Source: Chlamydiota bacterium
Lineage (GTDB): Bacteria > Chlamydiota > Chlamydiia > Chlamydiales > Rhabdochlamydiaceae
NCBI GenBank assembly: GCA_027348355.1
Contig: DAIEPN010000031.1
Coordinates: 1 to 5,818, forward strand
Length of the DNA stretch: 5,818 nt
Direction of reading: 5' to 3'
Positions within the stretch are counted from its first letter, which is position 1, and each line of letters opens with the position of its first letter. Shown piece after piece: positions 1 through 5,818 of the stretch. The translations under genes and the position numbers were made by a program. A model generated the notes under the pieces. That model made no database searches. It was not told the DNA's origin and saw nothing but the letters and a program-made list of their open reading frames with translations.

Positions 1-262
1 GGAATAAGGCGTAGTTTTGGAAGACTATATTAATAGGACGTTGATGGATAGGCTGTTCAGTTATGTCCTGGTCCCCAAGCATGATCGTGCCAGAATCCGC
101 CGTTTCTAGGCCTGCAATAAGGCGAAGCAGAGTAGTTTTACCGCAACCGCTTGGTCCTAAGAGCGCAAAGAACTTACCAGCCGGAATATGGAGGTTGACC
201 TTCGGGATCACCATTCCATCGCTAATTGATTTTGTAAGATTGATAAGCTTAATGCTTCTCAT
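1..262 (-). CDS. potA: Spermidine/putrescine-type ABC transporter ATP-binding subunit, 5' part only
   Basis: This is the N-terminal 87 residues of an ABC transporter ATPase; the rest lies beyond the left edge. Such subunits hydrolyse ATP on the cytoplasmic face of the inner membrane to drive import through a permease pair fed by a binding protein; in the PotA family the substrates are spermidine and putrescine. Visible motifs are a Walker A loop, GPSGCGKTT, at residues 36-44, followed by LLRLIAGLET, and a Q-loop in VFQNYALF at 80-87 (Gln82). The stretches VIP...LLGPSGCGKTT, GLET.DSG.IML and ...DIT match E. coli PotA closely as I remember it. The ATG at 262-260 is preceded by AGGAG at 280-276 (13-nt spacer), and an in-frame stop lies further upstream with no other ATG, so the start is well supported. 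One oddity: the aromatic A-loop residue near position 13 is Ile (KSISDG against KCFDG). The ABC ATPase call is near certain; polyamine specificity is inferred, since related sugar and iron importers share these motifs. Confidence 0.88.
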   Translation of the reverse strand, partial: MRSIKLINLTKSISDGMVIPKVNLHIPAGKFFALLGPSGCGKTTLLRLIAGLETADSGTIMLGDQDITEQPIHQRPINIVFQNYALF

Positions 263-312
263 GAAAAGATGTGATCTCCTGTAAAAGTCTAATTTTTAGC
301 ACCATCCCAGTT

Positions 313-334
313 TATCCCTCAAAAAAGAGGAATA
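313..334 (-). other. Small inverted repeat in the potA-like leader
   Basis: CCTC (317-320) and GAGG (327-330) can pair around a run of six A (T on the minus strand), extended by TAT (313-315) with ATA (332-334) across one C/A mismatch. It lies about 50-70 bases upstream of the potA-like ATG, so it would be in the 5' leader if transcription starts upstream of it. The stem is short and could be chance; no riboswitch or attenuator can be claimed. Confidence 0.25.
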
Positions 335-518
335 GGTCTTCCTACGGAAACCCATAATTTTACAAGACTTAAGATTAAATTCCAGGGTTTTTACTCGATA
401 AAGTCTCTCTACGTAAAATTATTCTTAATATTATGATTATAAATAACTTATGAATCTAAACTTTTTTCAATTTATAACATTCATATAATCAATGCGTTAA
501 TTGAAAATTCTCAAGATG

Positions 519-547
519 GTGAAAAGTAATTAAAAATATGATATAAT
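519..547 (+). promoter_or_regulatory. Candidate sigma-70/sigma-66 type promoter for the large gene
   Basis: A consensus -10 hexamer TATAAT at 542-547 lies exactly 17 bases downstream of GTGAAA at 519-524, which matches the -35 consensus TTGACA at four of six positions. Transcription would begin near 553-555 and leave a leader of about 35 nt before the ATG at 590. In DNA this A/T-rich a TATAAT is expected by chance; a second one is at 484-489 without a good -35. The spacing and position make this the best candidate, but it is only a candidate. Confidence 0.35.
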
Positions 548-557
548 TATATTAAAT

Positions 558-573
558 AATTATAAAATTATAA
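558..573 (+). repeat. Tandem direct repeat, AATTATAA x2
   Basis: Two perfect adjacent copies of the 8-mer AATTATAA (558-565 and 566-573) sit inside a tract with no G or C (541-581), just upstream of the large gene's ribosome-binding site. They fall in the predicted 5' leader. They may be only a product of extreme A/T bias. Confidence 0.5.
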
Positions 574-589
574 TAATAAATGGGGTGAT

Positions 590-3500
590 ATGAGTTTTCA
601 AAGTAGACCTCCACAGTTTTCTGTCAATCAGATGGCATTTGAAACGTACGAAACGTTAAAGGCTTATGGTAGAGAAATCAAAGAAAAGGGTCCTGATGAT
701 ACTTCTCCATCTATTACTTTAAGCACAGGGAAAGAATTTTTGGTTCAAGCACCGAGTACGCTCCCTACCCCTATAGCTAAAATTTCAACTGAATTTTTTA
801 GAAATGGGAATTGGTCACGTCAGCAAGCTGTTATAAATAACGACGGCGTTGTTCTTGATAAGGACGGTGATGAACTTGTTAATTTAGCGATTTGGAGTAT
901 TACTCAAGATACAGCTTTTTTTGTAAGATGTCATAAGCCTCAGAAAATTATAGACACGTTTAGAAGGATAAGTCTTCAAAAGCAACACGACAAACTTGTA
1001 CAGCGCAGTATTGATGCGTTAATTGAGTTTGGTGAAAGGGATGATCTAGCATTAGTTGTAGAAAAGACCGGTGAAGGAAAATCATATTTGGCTTTAAAAC
1101 AAAGAGAAGAGGGGGAACCGCAAGCTTCTCGTGAAGTAGATCTCTTTTTGCTTTCTGAAGAAGGTAAAGCCTTTTTCCGTGAAATGGAAGGAATACTTGA
1201 GCAAACAGATGCTAGTCAGATTACAAGGTTAAAAGCCGGTTTTATGAAGTTTGAAAATCAAGCTGCACCCTCGATTTTATTTCCGGATAGACCAGGAGAG
1301 ATTGATTTTGCTGATATCTTAAGTCAACCTTATACACCACCAGTACATCCAGCTTCTCCTCACGTAGACGGAGTTTCTATGGGAGACCCTGCAAGTCAAA
1401 CTACTGATAGTAGCGACTTTGAGGTCGTTCAGATGGAAGACATGGAGCCAATAGAGAAAGTGGTTTCTCCAGAAGTGAGATCACGCCTTGCTCTCCAAGC
1501 CTATCTTGCTAACCCATCTGCTTATATTTTACGAGTTGTAAAAAATGGGGATCAAAATGTCTTACAAGTTAGTCCTCTTGTAGAAGGAAGTTGGAGCGAG
1601 AAGAGACGTAAAAGTGAGCATCCATTTGCAGAACTCGGGCAAATTTCAGATAAGCTGATTCCTATTTTACAAACACAAGATTTATGGGCGAATAGTAGTT
1701 ATTGGGCACAATCTAGAAATGCGAAAATGAAAGATCTTTTCATGCGCCATATTTTGGATGATCATGTAGAAAAATTGCGAAGTTCTGGTGCTCTTGGGAA
1801 ATTATGCACAGCGTTAGAAAAAAAAGGTTTGCTAACGCCTGGGGATAGTTACTGGACCGCACTTGCAAAAATTAAAGAAGAATTCCTTTCTCTTCTTTCT
1901 CAAAAAGAAGAGATTGAAAAAAGTTATGAGCGAAGAGTAAACGCTGTACAGGAAATTATATCTCTTGCAATGGCTATTGAGGATAGAGATGGGACAGAAG
2001 AACAATTACTCCAAGATCTTATAAAACATGCAAAAAAAGATCCTGCTTTTTTAGAAAAGTCAAAATTTCTCGAAGAAGCTATAGATGGTATTTTTGGTAA
2101 AGGTTACAATAAACCTCAAGCTGTAGATGATGCGTTGAATTTATTCAAAGACACTTCTTCCCATGCAGACATGATGAAAAATTTACCATTACTTCGTTTG
2201 GAAGGGCTAGATGTTTTAGCCTACTTACTAGAAGAAGATAGAATAGACGTTGCAAAGTTTAAGAGAAAAGAAGATGAACTAGTCATACAACAATCAGCCA
2301 GTAGGACTAGAGAAGCTTTAGCAGAATTTGGAAGACCTTCTTCTGAAATTGATGAAAAAACTTCTATTCCAAAACCTAGTTTTGAGCCGGAAGCCACTAT
2401 TGTCCCAGAAAAGGGAAGCCGAAGAGAATTTATAAAAGTTTCTTCGACTTCGTCTATATTACGCGCTTTTTGGCAAATGATTGAGAAACTCTTTGGATAC
2501 GTCCATAGTGACGCGCTAGAGACAGCAGAGTTTCTTACTTCCGAAAAAGGACAGGCGCAAATTTCTGCTATGTCAGAAGACATGGCTTTAAGACAACGTG
2601 TTAAAGAGCATATACATCTAAATTATAAAACTGATGGGAAAAGAGATAAAGCTGGGTTACTGGATCTAATAGAAAGACTTCCTCAACCCCATGCCGCCCC
2701 CTGGTTTCAGCATGAAATTTCTATAAGTAAGCTTTCAGAAAAGGATGTTGAAACAAGACTGCGTACTCGTTTAGGAACTGAAAATTTTGCAATTTTAGAA
2801 AGTTTTAAACCTAAACTTCAAAGTTGGACCGAGTATCTTTATGATCTCTATAAACAAGATGAGATCAAGGATTATGCTGACATCCTTGTTGGATTTGAGA
2901 GATTGCAAGTAAAAGTACGTACCGATTTGACGGCTGAACTCCGTAGATTGCAAATTCGTGACGCGATAGAATATATTACGATAGAAGGTGTTTTAACAAC
3001 TGAAGGAAACAAAAAACTTCAAACTCTTTCCGGTTATACTACGCTCTTGCAATTACAAGAAACTGTGGTTCGATTTACGATGGGCTCAGTGCTTCTGGTT
3101 AATAGATTGATTCATACAGCCGACGTGCAACAGCAAAGAGATGTATATCCAATTTTGAGAAGCTTATGTGAAGCTGGTTTGGAATCTATGAATCCTTCAA
3201 GACCATCAGCTAAAACCTTGTCTATGTTAGAAGAAGGTGAGGGCAAGGTTATTGAGGAGTCTCGAGCCTTTTTGGAAGGCGCTCTGAAAAACATGCAAGT
3301 TAGAGAAGAAGAAACAAAGGTAGCTTTGGAAGAAAGAAAGTTGAAGGGCTATTTATTGAATACAAAGCCGTTGTCTTTCGAAGAATTGAAGGAAGTGATC
3401 GAATACATAGACGAACGTCTAGAATTTTTACAAAAAATACTTACAGAAGCTAGAGGAGCTGAGTTAAGAAACTTACTCCAGAATCTGAAGAGCATAGTCG

Positions 3501-4402
3501 AAATTGTAGAGGGAAAAGAAGTTGTAGAGAAAGAAGCTACTATGTTTTCTCCTGCGAAAAAGACTACATTGGAATTAAAAAATCCTCATACGAAATCAGC
3601 TCTTTTCCTGGCTAGAGACTTAGCGAGCGTAGCTTCTGGTTTGAGTGATGAAGAATTAGTTATGTACGCCGAATATGTAATGAATTCTGAGGAAGAGCAA
3701 ATTCACAACCTTTTACAGCAAAGTAAGATGAAATCAATCTTCCTTAATCAAAATCTGATCAAGTTACCATTAGAGGAAAAGAGAAGGGCAGTTGAGCTTG
3801 TAGCTCGTAATCCGGAACATGCTCAACATGCAATTGAGGATATTTTTAGAAAAGGTGTCTCTCTCCAACAAGCTTTGTTAGTGTATAGGAACTTTACAAT
3901 GCTTGATGCAATGATCACGGAAAACTACAAAATAAAAGAATTGAGAGAGACTATAAATACAAACGTTGCAGGAAAGATTTTGCTCTCTTCATTGCATGAT
4001 AATGGGACTTTAAAAATCGAAGATTTTATGGATATGGTGCGTGTTATAGCAAATAGCAACCATCGAGTTCTTTATAAAGCTTTCATAGCGGGTACGAAGA
4101 TTGTTGAGGAAGATGGCAGAACAGTTTTTAAAGGTGATGCTGCTATTGCACAGCAAAACATAAATCTGATTTATGATAAAACTAAACCAGAAAATACGAA
4201 AAAAATTTTCTCTCCTAAGGCTGCATCCTTACAACCTTTTGCTCAATTTTCAGGTGATAGAGAAAAAGTTAAAAATTGCAAAAGAGATCTGCTTGGTCTA
4301 TTAGAAGACGAAGCTATGAGGGCAGTAGTTATAGTAGATGACCCAGAATTATTGCGAAGAAGAGCCCTGGAAGAAGACCCATCTTTAGAGGGCCTTTATT
4401 GA
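590..4402 (+). CDS. Large uncharacterised alpha-helical protein, 1270 aa
   Basis: I do not recognise a family. The ATG at 590 follows a close Shine-Dalgarno (GGGGTGAT, 582-589); Met15 (632) is an alternative start without a better site. There is no signal peptide, no convincing membrane span (the most hydrophobic stretch, about 826-841, contains Arg), and only four Cys (114, 406, 860, 1230), consistent with a cytosolic or contact-dependently secreted protein. Apparent layout: mixed alpha/beta N-terminal part to about 225; Pro/acidic linker about 226-294; second module about 295-580, rich in charged helices (425-500 is coiled-coil-like); second linker about 582-612 (SIPKPSFEPE); long helical region about 613-995, with likely coiled coil about 930-985; helical C-terminal part to about 1200; and a charged tail. 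Residues 139-207 and 297-364 look like a degenerate repeat. The lower-G+C codon usage and an apparent promoter and terminator of its own set the unit apart from trxB. An effector or structural role in a chlamydia-like host is conjecture. That the ORF is a real gene is near certain from its length. Confidence 0.93.
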   Translation: MSFQSRPPQFSVNQMAFETYETLKAYGREIKEKGPDDTSPSITLSTGKEFLVQAPSTLPTPIAKISTEFFRNGNWSRQQAVINNDGVVLDKDGDELVNLAIWSITQDTAFFVRCHKPQKIIDTFRRISLQKQHDKLVQRSIDALIEFGERDDLALVVEKTGEGKSYLALKQREEGEPQASREVDLFLLSEEGKAFFREMEGILEQTDASQITRLKAGFMKFENQAAPSILFPDRPGEIDFADILSQPYTPPVHPASPHVDGVSMGDPASQTTDSSDFEVVQMEDMEPIEKVVSPEVRSRLALQAYLANPSAYILRVVKNGDQNVLQVSPLVEGSWSEKRRKSEHPFAELGQISDKLIPILQTQDLWANSSYWAQSRNAKMKDLFMRHILDDHVEKLRSSGALGKLCTALEKKGLLTPGDSYWTALAKIKEEFLSLLSQKEEIEKSYERRVNAVQEIISLAMAIEDRDGTEEQLLQDLIKHAKKDPAFLEKSKFLEEAIDGIFGKGYNKPQAVDDALNLFKDTSSHADMMKNLPLLRLEGLDVLAYLLEEDRIDVAKFKRKEDELVIQQSASRTREALAEFGRPSSEIDEKTSIPKPSFEPEATIVPEKGSRREFIKVSSTSSILRAFWQMIEKLFGYVHSDALETAEFLTSEKGQAQISAMSEDMALRQRVKEHIHLNYKTDGKRDKAGLLDLIERLPQPHAAPWFQHEISISKLSEKDVETRLRTRLGTENFAILESFKPKLQSWTEYLYDLYKQDEIKDYADILVGFERLQVKVRTDLTAELRRLQIRDAIEYITIEGVLTTEGNKKLQTLSGYTTLLQLQETVVRFTMGSVLLVNRLIHTADVQQQRDVYPILRSLCEAGLESMNPSRPSAKTLSMLEEGEGKVIEESRAFLEGALKNMQVREEETKVALEERKLKGYLLNTKPLSFEELKEVIEYIDERLEFLQKILTEARGAELRNLLQNLKSIVEIVEGKEVVEKEATMFSPAKKTTLELKNPHTKSALFLARDLASVASGLSDEELVMYAEYVMNSEEEQIHNLLQQSKMKSIFLNQNLIKLPLEEKRRAVELVARNPEHAQHAIEDIFRKGVSLQQALLVYRNFTMLDAMITENYKIKELRETINTNVAGKILLSSLHDNGTLKIEDFMDMVRVIANSNHRVLYKAFIAGTKIVEEDGRTVFKGDAAIAQQNINLIYDKTKPENTKKIFSPKAASLQPFAQFSGDREKVKNCKRDLLGLLEDEAMRAVVIVDDPELLRRRALEEDPSLEGLY
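1004..1210 (+). repeat. Degenerate protein repeat, copy A (residues 139-207)
   Basis: This part of the large protein begins RSIDAL, continues through a beta-like stretch LALVVEKTGEG, and ends in a helix finishing ILEQTD. It can be aligned by eye with residues 297-364 (RSRLAL, YILRVVKNGD, ILQTQD): both share RS..AL, a V-V...G turn, a charged middle and a similar ending at nearly the same length (69 against 68 residues). Identity is low, so shared ancestry is an inference. Confidence 0.4.
1478..1681 (+). repeat. Degenerate protein repeat, copy B (residues 297-364)
   Basis: This is the second copy of the proposed module in the large protein. It starts RSRLAL, has the predicted strand-turn-strand YILRVVKNGDQNVLQV, then a basic segment (EKRRKSEH), and ends in a helix with ILQTQD. 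It follows directly after the disordered Pro/acidic linker, which supports it being the start of a folded unit. Low identity to copy A keeps confidence modest. Confidence 0.4.
4387..4402 (+). promoter_or_regulatory. Shine-Dalgarno and TTGA stop-start overlap
   Basis: AGAGGG (4387-4392) lies 6 nt upstream of a TTG codon at 4399-4401, whose last two bases form the TGA stop (4400-4402) of the large gene. A purine-rich site at ideal spacing plus a 4-base TTGA overlap is the classical layout for translational coupling by terminating ribosomes. It is what fixes the start of the small downstream ORF, as no in-frame ATG lies nearby. Confidence 0.5.
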
Positions 4403-4701
4403 GGGATTCTTCCTCTAGTGAAGAAAGAAGAGATGTAAGCGATCTGTTTGCGAACACTCTAGATATCTCGCCTTTCATGGTTGATCAACATGAAATTTAT
4501 CAAAGAAAGGCTTCTGAAAGTATTACATCTGGTTCTCCAAGTGATTCAGGGTTTGGAGGTTCTCGCACTCCCTTTCCTTCGGTAGAAGATGAGGAGGGAC
4601 CAAGAGATACTTTTGCAGACATCCTTGAAGCTGGAGCAGCAATAATGGGATTACCTAGATTATCCGGAAATATGAGAACTTTTACAAGTGATGGAAAGTA
4701 A
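4399..4701 (+). CDS. Small Ser/Gly/acidic-rich protein, coupled to the large gene
   Basis: No family recognised. The 100-residue product starts at a TTG overlapping the stop of the preceding gene. It opens with a charged Ser-rich stretch (DSSSSEERRD), has a helix-prone segment to about residue 40, a low-complexity disordered centre (SGSPSDSGFGGSRTPFPS, 44-61), an acidic patch (VEDEEG, 62-67), and a more hydrophobic helix TFADILEAGAAIMG (71-84). There is no signal peptide and no Cys. It is probably the second gene of a two-gene transcript, because a terminator-like stem follows within 40 bases of its TAA. Its frame is -1 relative to the large gene and is open from 4342, so the alternative is that it is the true C-terminal tail of the large protein, split by a one-base deletion or sequencing error. 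It shares the short motif FADIL with the large protein (240-244). Codon choice looks coding; whether it is independent is uncertain. Confidence 0.6.
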   Translation: MRDSSSSEERRDVSDLFANTLDISPFMVDQHEIYQRKASESITSGSPSDSGFGGSRTPFPSVEDEEGPRDTFADILEAGAAIMGLPRLSGNMRTFTSDGK

Positions 4702-4738
4702 GAAGTAATTTACTAAAAGATCTTCTCCCTATCCGTTA

Positions 4739-4778
4739 GTAAAAAGAGAAGAGCCTTAAAAAAGCTCTTCTCTTTTAC
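4739..4778 (+). terminator. Probable intrinsic terminator
   Basis: A perfect 13-bp stem, AAAAGAGAAGAGC (4742-4754) with its complement (4764-4776), closes a 9-base loop (CTTAAAAAA); two more pairs form below after one bulged A. The T-run (TTTT, 4773-4776) is in the descending arm and is followed by ACCTTAC rather than a longer T-tract, so termination may be incomplete. A separate 8-bp pair, TTTACTAA (4709-4716) with TTAGTAAA (4736-4743), abuts and overlaps it by two bases. Position just after the small ORF and before trxB fits the end of the two-gene unit. Confidence 0.7.
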
Positions 4779-4850
4779 CTTACATGCTAAATTCCTTTTT
4801 ATCCTCTGAAAAAATGTGTGTCCATGCTACTCTTTTCTCTTAAGAGATGT

Positions 4851-4859
4851 AAGGAGAGG
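4851..4859 (+). promoter_or_regulatory. Shine-Dalgarno deciding the trxB start
   Basis: AAGGAGAGG lies 7-10 nt upstream of the ATG at 4867, an optimal arrangement. It selects this ATG over the in-frame GTG at 4816, which would add 17 residues ([17 protein letters not shown]) that are not part of the conserved fold and has no comparable site. Confidence 0.8.
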
Positions 4860-4866
4860 AACAGTC

Positions 4867-5811
4867 ATGGAAAAAAGAAAACTGGTAATTATTGGATCGG
4901 GACCTGCAGGTTATACAGCTGCGATTTATGCAGCTAGAGCGAATCTAGAACCACTGATATTTGAAGGCTTTTACTCTGGGCCGGCAGGTGGTCAACTTAT
5001 GACCACAACAGAGGTAGAAAATTATCCTGGATTCCCGGAAGCAGTCACAGGTCCTGAGCTTATGGATCGTTTTCGAGATCAAGCCAAGAGATTTGGTACG
5101 ATTTTTGTGACGGAGGACGTTAAATCCGTTCAGCTCACATCTCATCCTTTTATCATAAAAAGTCCATCTCACGAAGTCGAAGCGGAAGCGATTATTATCG
5201 CAACAGGCGCCACGGCTAAAAGACTCGACGTACCAGGAACGCGTGATGGCGAATTTTGGCAAAAAGGGGTAACTGCTTGCGCGGTTTGTGATGGAGCTGC
5301 TCCTATTTTCCGAAATAAGGACCTTTATGTTTTTGGAGGTGGGGATACAGCTGTCGAGGAGGCGATCTTTTTGACAAAGTTTGGTTCTAAAGTCTATCTT
5401 GTTCACAGGAGAGATGAACTTAGAGCTTCTAAAATCATGGCACAGAGGGCAATGAACCATCCGAAAATCGAAATTCTATGGAATCATGTTTTAACAAAAG
5501 TAGAAGGCAATACAGTTGTCGACTCTATTACTTTGCAGAATGTGCAAACAAAGCAAGAAGTGACAAGATCAGCAGGAGGGGTATTTTTTGCGATTGGTCA
5601 CGAGCCTAATACTTCGTTCCTAGGAAATGAAATTGAAAAGATGAATAATGGTTACATTAAAGTCATTCCAGGAACTTCTAAAACAAACATAGAAGGTGTA
5701 TTTGCAGCGGGGGATGTACAGGATCCTAACTATCGGCAGGCTGTCACAGCTGCAGGATCCGGCTGCATGGCTGCATTAGATGCGGAACGCTGGCTTGCTC
5801 AGAGGGAATAA
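4867..5811 (+). CDS. trxB: Thioredoxin reductase (NADPH), chlamydial/plant type
   Basis: This complete 314-residue flavoenzyme transfers electrons from NADPH through FAD and a redox-active disulfide to thioredoxin in the cytoplasm. All key elements are visible: the FAD dinucleotide-binding [15 protein letters not shown] at 10-24; [12 protein letters not shown] at 41-52; ATG motif IIIATGA at 109-115; the catalytic CAVC pair, Cys138 and Cys141, followed by DGAAPIF; the NADPH-binding GGGDTAVEE at 157-165 with [10 protein letters not shown] at 179-188; and the FAD-binding AAGDVQD around 281-286. Length equals the family norm for low-molecular-weight reductases. The start is the ATG after AAGGAGAGG. 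The insert before GGQL (GFYSGPA) and the [15 protein letters not shown] block resemble chlamydial and plant/fungal enzymes more than E. coli TrxB. A 165-bp gap with a terminator separates it from the upstream unit; the next ATG follows its stop by one base, suggesting an operon continuing rightward. Confidence 0.97.
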   Translation: MEKRKLVIIGSGPAGYTAAIYAARANLEPLIFEGFYSGPAGGQLMTTTEVENYPGFPEAVTGPELMDRFRDQAKRFGTIFVTEDVKSVQLTSHPFIIKSPSHEVEAEAIIIATGATAKRLDVPGTRDGEFWQKGVTACAVCDGAAPIFRNKDLYVFGGGDTAVEEAIFLTKFGSKVYLVHRRDELRASKIMAQRAMNHPKIEILWNHVLTKVEGNTVVDSITLQNVQTKQEVTRSAGGVFFAIGHEPNTSFLGNEIEKMNNGYIKVIPGTSKTNIEGVFAAGDVQDPNYRQAVTAAGSGCMAALDAERWLAQRE

Positions 5812-5812
5812 T

Positions 5813-5818
5813 ATGCGG
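5813..5818 (+). CDS. Possible start of the next gene (first two codons)
   Basis: ATG CGG begins one base after the trxB stop codon, with AGAGGG (5801-5806) six bases upstream inside the end of trxB. This is a good start context and would make the gene cotranscribed and possibly coupled with trxB. Only two codons are in the window, so the product cannot be named. In Chlamydia trachomatis acpS (holo-ACP synthase) is, as I recall, next to trxB, which makes it a reasonable guess to test. Confidence 0.35.

Larger units (their letters stand above)
263..589. other. Divergent intergenic region, A/T-rich
   Basis: This gap separates the leftward potA-like gene from the rightward large gene, so it should carry promoters for both. 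The left part (about 263-400) has ordinary composition and holds the potA Shine-Dalgarno (280-276) plus a small inverted repeat at 313-334. The right part is strongly A/T-rich: the 60 bases of 421-480 contain only 8 G/C, and 541-581 contain none. I see no tRNA, no coding ORF and no mobile-element end here. A minus-strand promoter must exist if potA starts a transcript, but I found no convincing -35/-10 pair for it. Confidence 0.7.

Noticed and set aside
63..284. Plus-strand ORF of 73 codons.
   Set aside because: It lies opposite the potA-like gene, whose Walker A and Q-loop motifs show that the minus strand is the coding one.
1061..1084. Walker A-like sequence EKTGEGKS (residues 158-165) in the large protein, after a hydrophobic strand LALVV.
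   Set aside because: The first Gly of GxxxxGK[ST] is Glu158, no Walker B or other NTPase motif follows, and the segment aligns with VVKNGDQN in the second repeat copy, where no GK[ST] exists. A beta-turn is more likely than a nucleotide-binding loop.
2221..2583. Minus-strand ORF inside the large gene (similarly 3112-3294).
   Set aside because: Both are antisense shadows of the long intact plus-strand frame, Ser/Leu-rich as expected from the complement of Glu/Lys-rich codons, without support as genes.
4342..4402. Programmed -1 ribosomal frameshift joining the large gene to the small ORF.
   Set aside because: I found no X XXY YYZ slippery heptamer in the zero frame of the overlap; nearest candidates (GAG GGC CTT, CTT TAT) do not allow re-pairing in the -1 frame. 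Coupling or a simple indel explains the layout better.
4779..4805. Possible trxB promoter (CTTACA at 4779-4784 and TATCCT at 4800-4805).
   Set aside because: Spacing is only 15 bases and both hexamers are 4/6 matches, so this is not better than chance in this A/T-rich gap.
4816..4866. N-terminal extension of trxB from a GTG at 4816, adding a CPC-containing 17-residue peptide.
   Set aside because: No good Shine-Dalgarno precedes the GTG, while AAGGAGAGG sits ideally before the ATG at 4867; the family starts a few residues before the GSGPAG motif.
4945..5460. Minus-strand ORF of 171 codons opposite trxB.
   Set aside because: The plus strand here encodes the conserved thioredoxin reductase with all catalytic motifs; the antisense product has no recognisable features.
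1..5818. Search by eye for CRISPR arrays, tRNA or rRNA genes, insertion-sequence ends, and phage or toxin-antitoxin genes.
   Set aside because: No spaced direct repeats, cloverleaf sequences, transposase motifs or terminal inverted repeats were seen.

Overview
The window looks like chromosomal DNA from a member of the Chlamydiota, probably an environmental or amoeba-associated lineage rather than Chlamydia itself. The main evidence is the thioredoxin reductase at the right end, whose sequence blocks ([48 protein letters not shown]) match the chlamydial and plant/fungal-type NADPH-thioredoxin reductases I remember. The low G+C and the large unrecognised alpha-helical protein also fit. This placement rests on remembered family sequences, not on a search.

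Layout from left to right. (1) Positions 1-262, minus strand: the first 87 codons of an ABC transporter ATPase, very like the polyamine transporter ATPase PotA; it runs off the left edge. (2) Positions 263-589: a 327-bp divergent intergenic region. Its right half is extremely A/T-rich, with no G or C from 541 to 581, and it holds a plausible sigma-70-type promoter for the rightward gene. (3) Positions 590-4402, plus strand: a 1270-residue protein that I do not recognise. It is soluble, mostly helical and cysteine-poor, with no signal peptide or clear membrane segment. It is divided by two disordered linkers and has a probable degenerate internal repeat in its N-terminal third. (4) Positions 4399-4701, plus strand: a small Ser/Gly/acidic-rich ORF of 100 codons. 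Its TTG start overlaps the TGA stop of the large gene (TTGA), with a good Shine-Dalgarno placed inside the end of the large gene. It is either a translationally coupled partner or a C-terminal tail separated from the large protein by one frameshift. (5) Positions 4739-4778: a strong stem-loop that probably ends this two-gene transcript. (6) Positions 4867-5811, plus strand: a complete trxB of 314 codons. A new ATG lies one base after its stop, at the right edge, and probably starts the next gene.

The potA-like gene and trxB are housekeeping functions (polyamine uptake; thioredoxin reduction). The pair between them appears to be a separate lineage-specific transcription unit with its own promoter and terminator. 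Its architecture (large, helical, linker-separated, no signal peptide, a small disordered coupled partner) would suit a cytosolic structural protein or a secreted effector of an intracellular bacterium, but nothing in the sequence proves either. I see no mobile element, CRISPR array, tRNA or rRNA.
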